Shown here: positions 62,645 through 64,000 of the stretch, piece by piece | Layout: every line of letters begins with the position of its first letter | How positions within the stretch are numbered: position 1 is the stretch's first letter | Assembly: GCA_964654285.1 (NCBI GenBank) | Contig: CAZZJC010000001.1 | Coordinates: 124,001 to 188,000 of the forward strand | Length of the DNA: 64,000 bases | Source: BJHQ01 sp964654285 | GTDB lineage: Bacteria; Planctomycetota; UBA11346 | Direction: 5' to 3' | Translations under genes and position numbers: made by a program | Notes under the pieces: generated by a model | What the model was told of the DNA's origin: nothing | What the model saw: the letters and a program-made list of their open reading frames with translations, nothing else | Database searches by the model: none

Positions 62645-64000
62645 TCAACCCACCTTGAACCGCGCCACGGCGGCGTTGAGTTCCTCGCTCAGTTTGGCCA
62701 GATTCCGCGCGGCGGCGCCGGCCTCGCCGGCAGCGGTGTCGGTGCGGCGCGATTCTTCAGCGACGGTGGCGATGCCGCCCGCGATGCCGGTCGCGCCCTG
62801 GGCGGCCTCCTGCACCGAACGGCCCATCTCGCTGGTGGTCGCGGCCTGCTGCTCGACCGCTGACGCGACGGTCTGCTGCAAGGAGTCGATGCGCTGGATG
62901 GTGCCGTCGACGGCGGCGAGTTCGCCTGCGGTGGTGCGCAGGCCCTGCTGGATCTGGCCGATGCGGGCGGCGACCTCGCCGCTCGCCTTCTGGGTCTGGC
63001 GCGCGAGTTCCTTCACCTCGCCGGCGACCACGGCGAAGCCCTTGCCGGCGTCGCCGGCGCGCGCGGCTTCGATGGTGGCATTCAGCGCGAGCAGATTCAC
63101 CTGCTCCGCGATGTCGTTGATCAGCTTGATGATCGAGCCGATCTCCTCGCCGACCTTGGCCAGGGCGGCCATGCCGGCGCTGGCGCGCTGGCTCGCCGCC
63201 ACGCCGTCCTTGGCCGCACCGGCGGCCTGCTGCGCGGTGCGGGCGATCTCGCGCGTGCTGGCGTCGAGTTCCTGCACCGCCGTGGCGACGGCGGCGACGG
63301 CGGCTGAGACCTGCGACGCGGTGCTGGCGACGGTCTGGGCCTGGCGCGCGGTTTCCCCGGCCGACGCGCCTAACCCGCTGCCGATGCCGGTCAGGCGGGT
63401 CGATTGCTCGGCCAGGCCCTTGGCATTCTGGGAAATGGTGCGCACCGCCGCCGCCATGGCGGCAAGCGCCCGGTCGAGCGCACCGGCCATGCGACCGAAC
63501 TCATCGCTGCGTTTCAGGTCCAGCCGGGTGGTGAGATCGCCGTCGGCGACCGTGGTCAGGGTACGTTCGGCCAGCACCGCCGGCTGCGAGAATCGACCGG
63601 ACAGGGCGAGCGCAGCAAGCAGGCCGATCACCGTCACCGCCAGCCCGGCCAGGCCGAGGTGGAGCACCACCCCGAGGCTGCGCCGGTGCGCATCCGCGTT
63701 GATCTCGCGCGGGACCTCCAGGAGTTCGTCGGCGGGCAGGGTCGTGGCCACGCCGTAGCGATGTTCGCCGATGCGCAGCGAACTCCAGGCGCAGTATTTT
63801 TCAACTTTCTCGAAGACATACGAGGCGGAATCCTCCTGGCCGGTGAGGATCCGTTCGCGCACGATGGCGGCGAGCTCCGCCCCGCGCTTGGGATCCGACA
63901 GGTCGACGCCGTCCTTGAGGGAGTACTTCGGATGCGAGATCAGCACGCCCTTGGCGTTGATGATCCAGGGATAGCCGGTGCGGCCGTAGCGGTGCCCGCC
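62645..64000 (-). CDS. methyl-accepting chemotaxis protein, 5' end outside window
   Basis: The reverse frame is open to the window edge; a GTG at 63946 is internal. The visible part starts in a dCache-like periplasmic sensor (GYPWIINAKGVLISHPKYSL), crosses the membrane once (VVLHLGLAGLAVTVIGLLAA) and has a HAMP domain (LTTVADGDLTTRLDLKRSDE). The cytoplasmic signalling hairpin follows, with the core tip VNLLALNATIEAARAGDAGK. The tail is short and has no pentapeptide for CheR. With csrA/fliW it is evidence for a motile cell. It is convergent with the radical SAM gene. Confidence 0.95.
   Translation of the reverse strand, partial: GGHRYGRTGYPWIINAKGVLISHPKYSLKDGVDLSDPKRGAELAAIVRERILTGQEDSASYVFEKVEKYCAWSSLRIGEHRYGVATTLPADELLEVPREINADAHRRSLGVVLHLGLAGLAVTVIGLLAALALSGRFSQPAVLAERTLTTVADGDLTTRLDLKRSDEFGRMAGALDRALAAMAAAVRTISQNAKGLAEQSTRLTGIGSGLGASAGETARQAQTVASTASQVSAAVAAVATAVQELDASTREIARTAQQAAGAAKDGVAASQRASAGMAALAKVGEEIGSIIKLINDIAEQVNLLALNATIEAARAGDAGKGFAVVAGEVKELARQTQKASGEVAARIGQIQQGLRTTAGELAAVDGTIQRIDSLQQTVASAVEQQAATTSEMGRSVQEAAQGATGIAGGIATVAEESRRTDTAAGEAGAAARNLAKLSEELNAAVARFKVG

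Overview
The window is a high-GC bacterial chromosome segment with close-packed, often overlapping genes. The gene mix is a lytic and esterase glycan-degradation repertoire (clan-A glycoside hydrolases, a heparinase II/III-like lyase, a pectate-lyase-like beta-helix protein, an alpha/beta esterase), a PQQ-type beta-propeller, a UroD-family protein, and CsrA/FliW flagellar control. It suggests a motile heterotroph of the Planctomycetota/Lentisphaerota/Verrucomicrobiota type. That is an inference from gene content only; no rRNA is present to settle it.

Layout. 1-8 kb: a lipid/drug-type ABC exporter (cut by the window edge), a glycoside hydrolase divergent from an AraC regulator, and a large heparinase-like protein. 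8-13.7 kb: a GntR-ABC operon with a palindromic operator, a small Cys-rich lipoprotein, an Mla-like ATPase/permease pair and a DUF2459-like lipoprotein. 13.8-21 kb: a beta-hydroxyacid dehydrogenase, argC, an odd helical-repeat lipoprotein, a bacilliredoxin and a secreted glycosidase. 21 kb: a 78-bp tandem repeat array interrupted by an assembly gap. 21.6-28 kb: a small unknown protein, an HDOD protein, csrA, fliW, cdsA, guaB and guaA.

28.1-37.4 kb is a genomic island inserted at the 3' end of guaA. The last 60 bases of guaA recur (52/60 identical, same peptide) at the far end. Next to the guaA copy lies a remnant of a phage-type integrase. The cargo is one tightly overlapping minus-strand operon: hsdM, hsdS, an ABC/OLD-like ATPase, a small protein with a possible degenerate PD-(D/E)xK site, hsdR and a YgjP-like zinc metallopeptidase. 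The ATPase and its small partner, lodged inside a type I restriction operon, are the best candidate for an undescribed defence module. hsdM also carries an in-frame 59-bp palindrome.

37.4-44.7 kb: a beta-helix protein, pheT, a tRNA-Ser(CGA) gene followed by about 184-bp tandem repeats that each reproduce the tRNA 3' end (an arrangement like E. coli tyrT), a phosphoesterase and a PadR regulator. 44.8-49.8 kb: a PadR-box promoter driving a binding-protein-dependent ABC importer whose last gene is translationally coupled to a UroD-family protein. 49.9-64 kb: a small unknown protein, an FKBP isomerase, AraC/esterase/PQQ-propeller genes, a 1153-residue protein tentatively matched to PPi-dependent PEP carboxykinase, an SGNH hydrolase, a CorA-family channel with GMS in place of GMN, a radical SAM protein and a chemotaxis receptor cut by the window edge.
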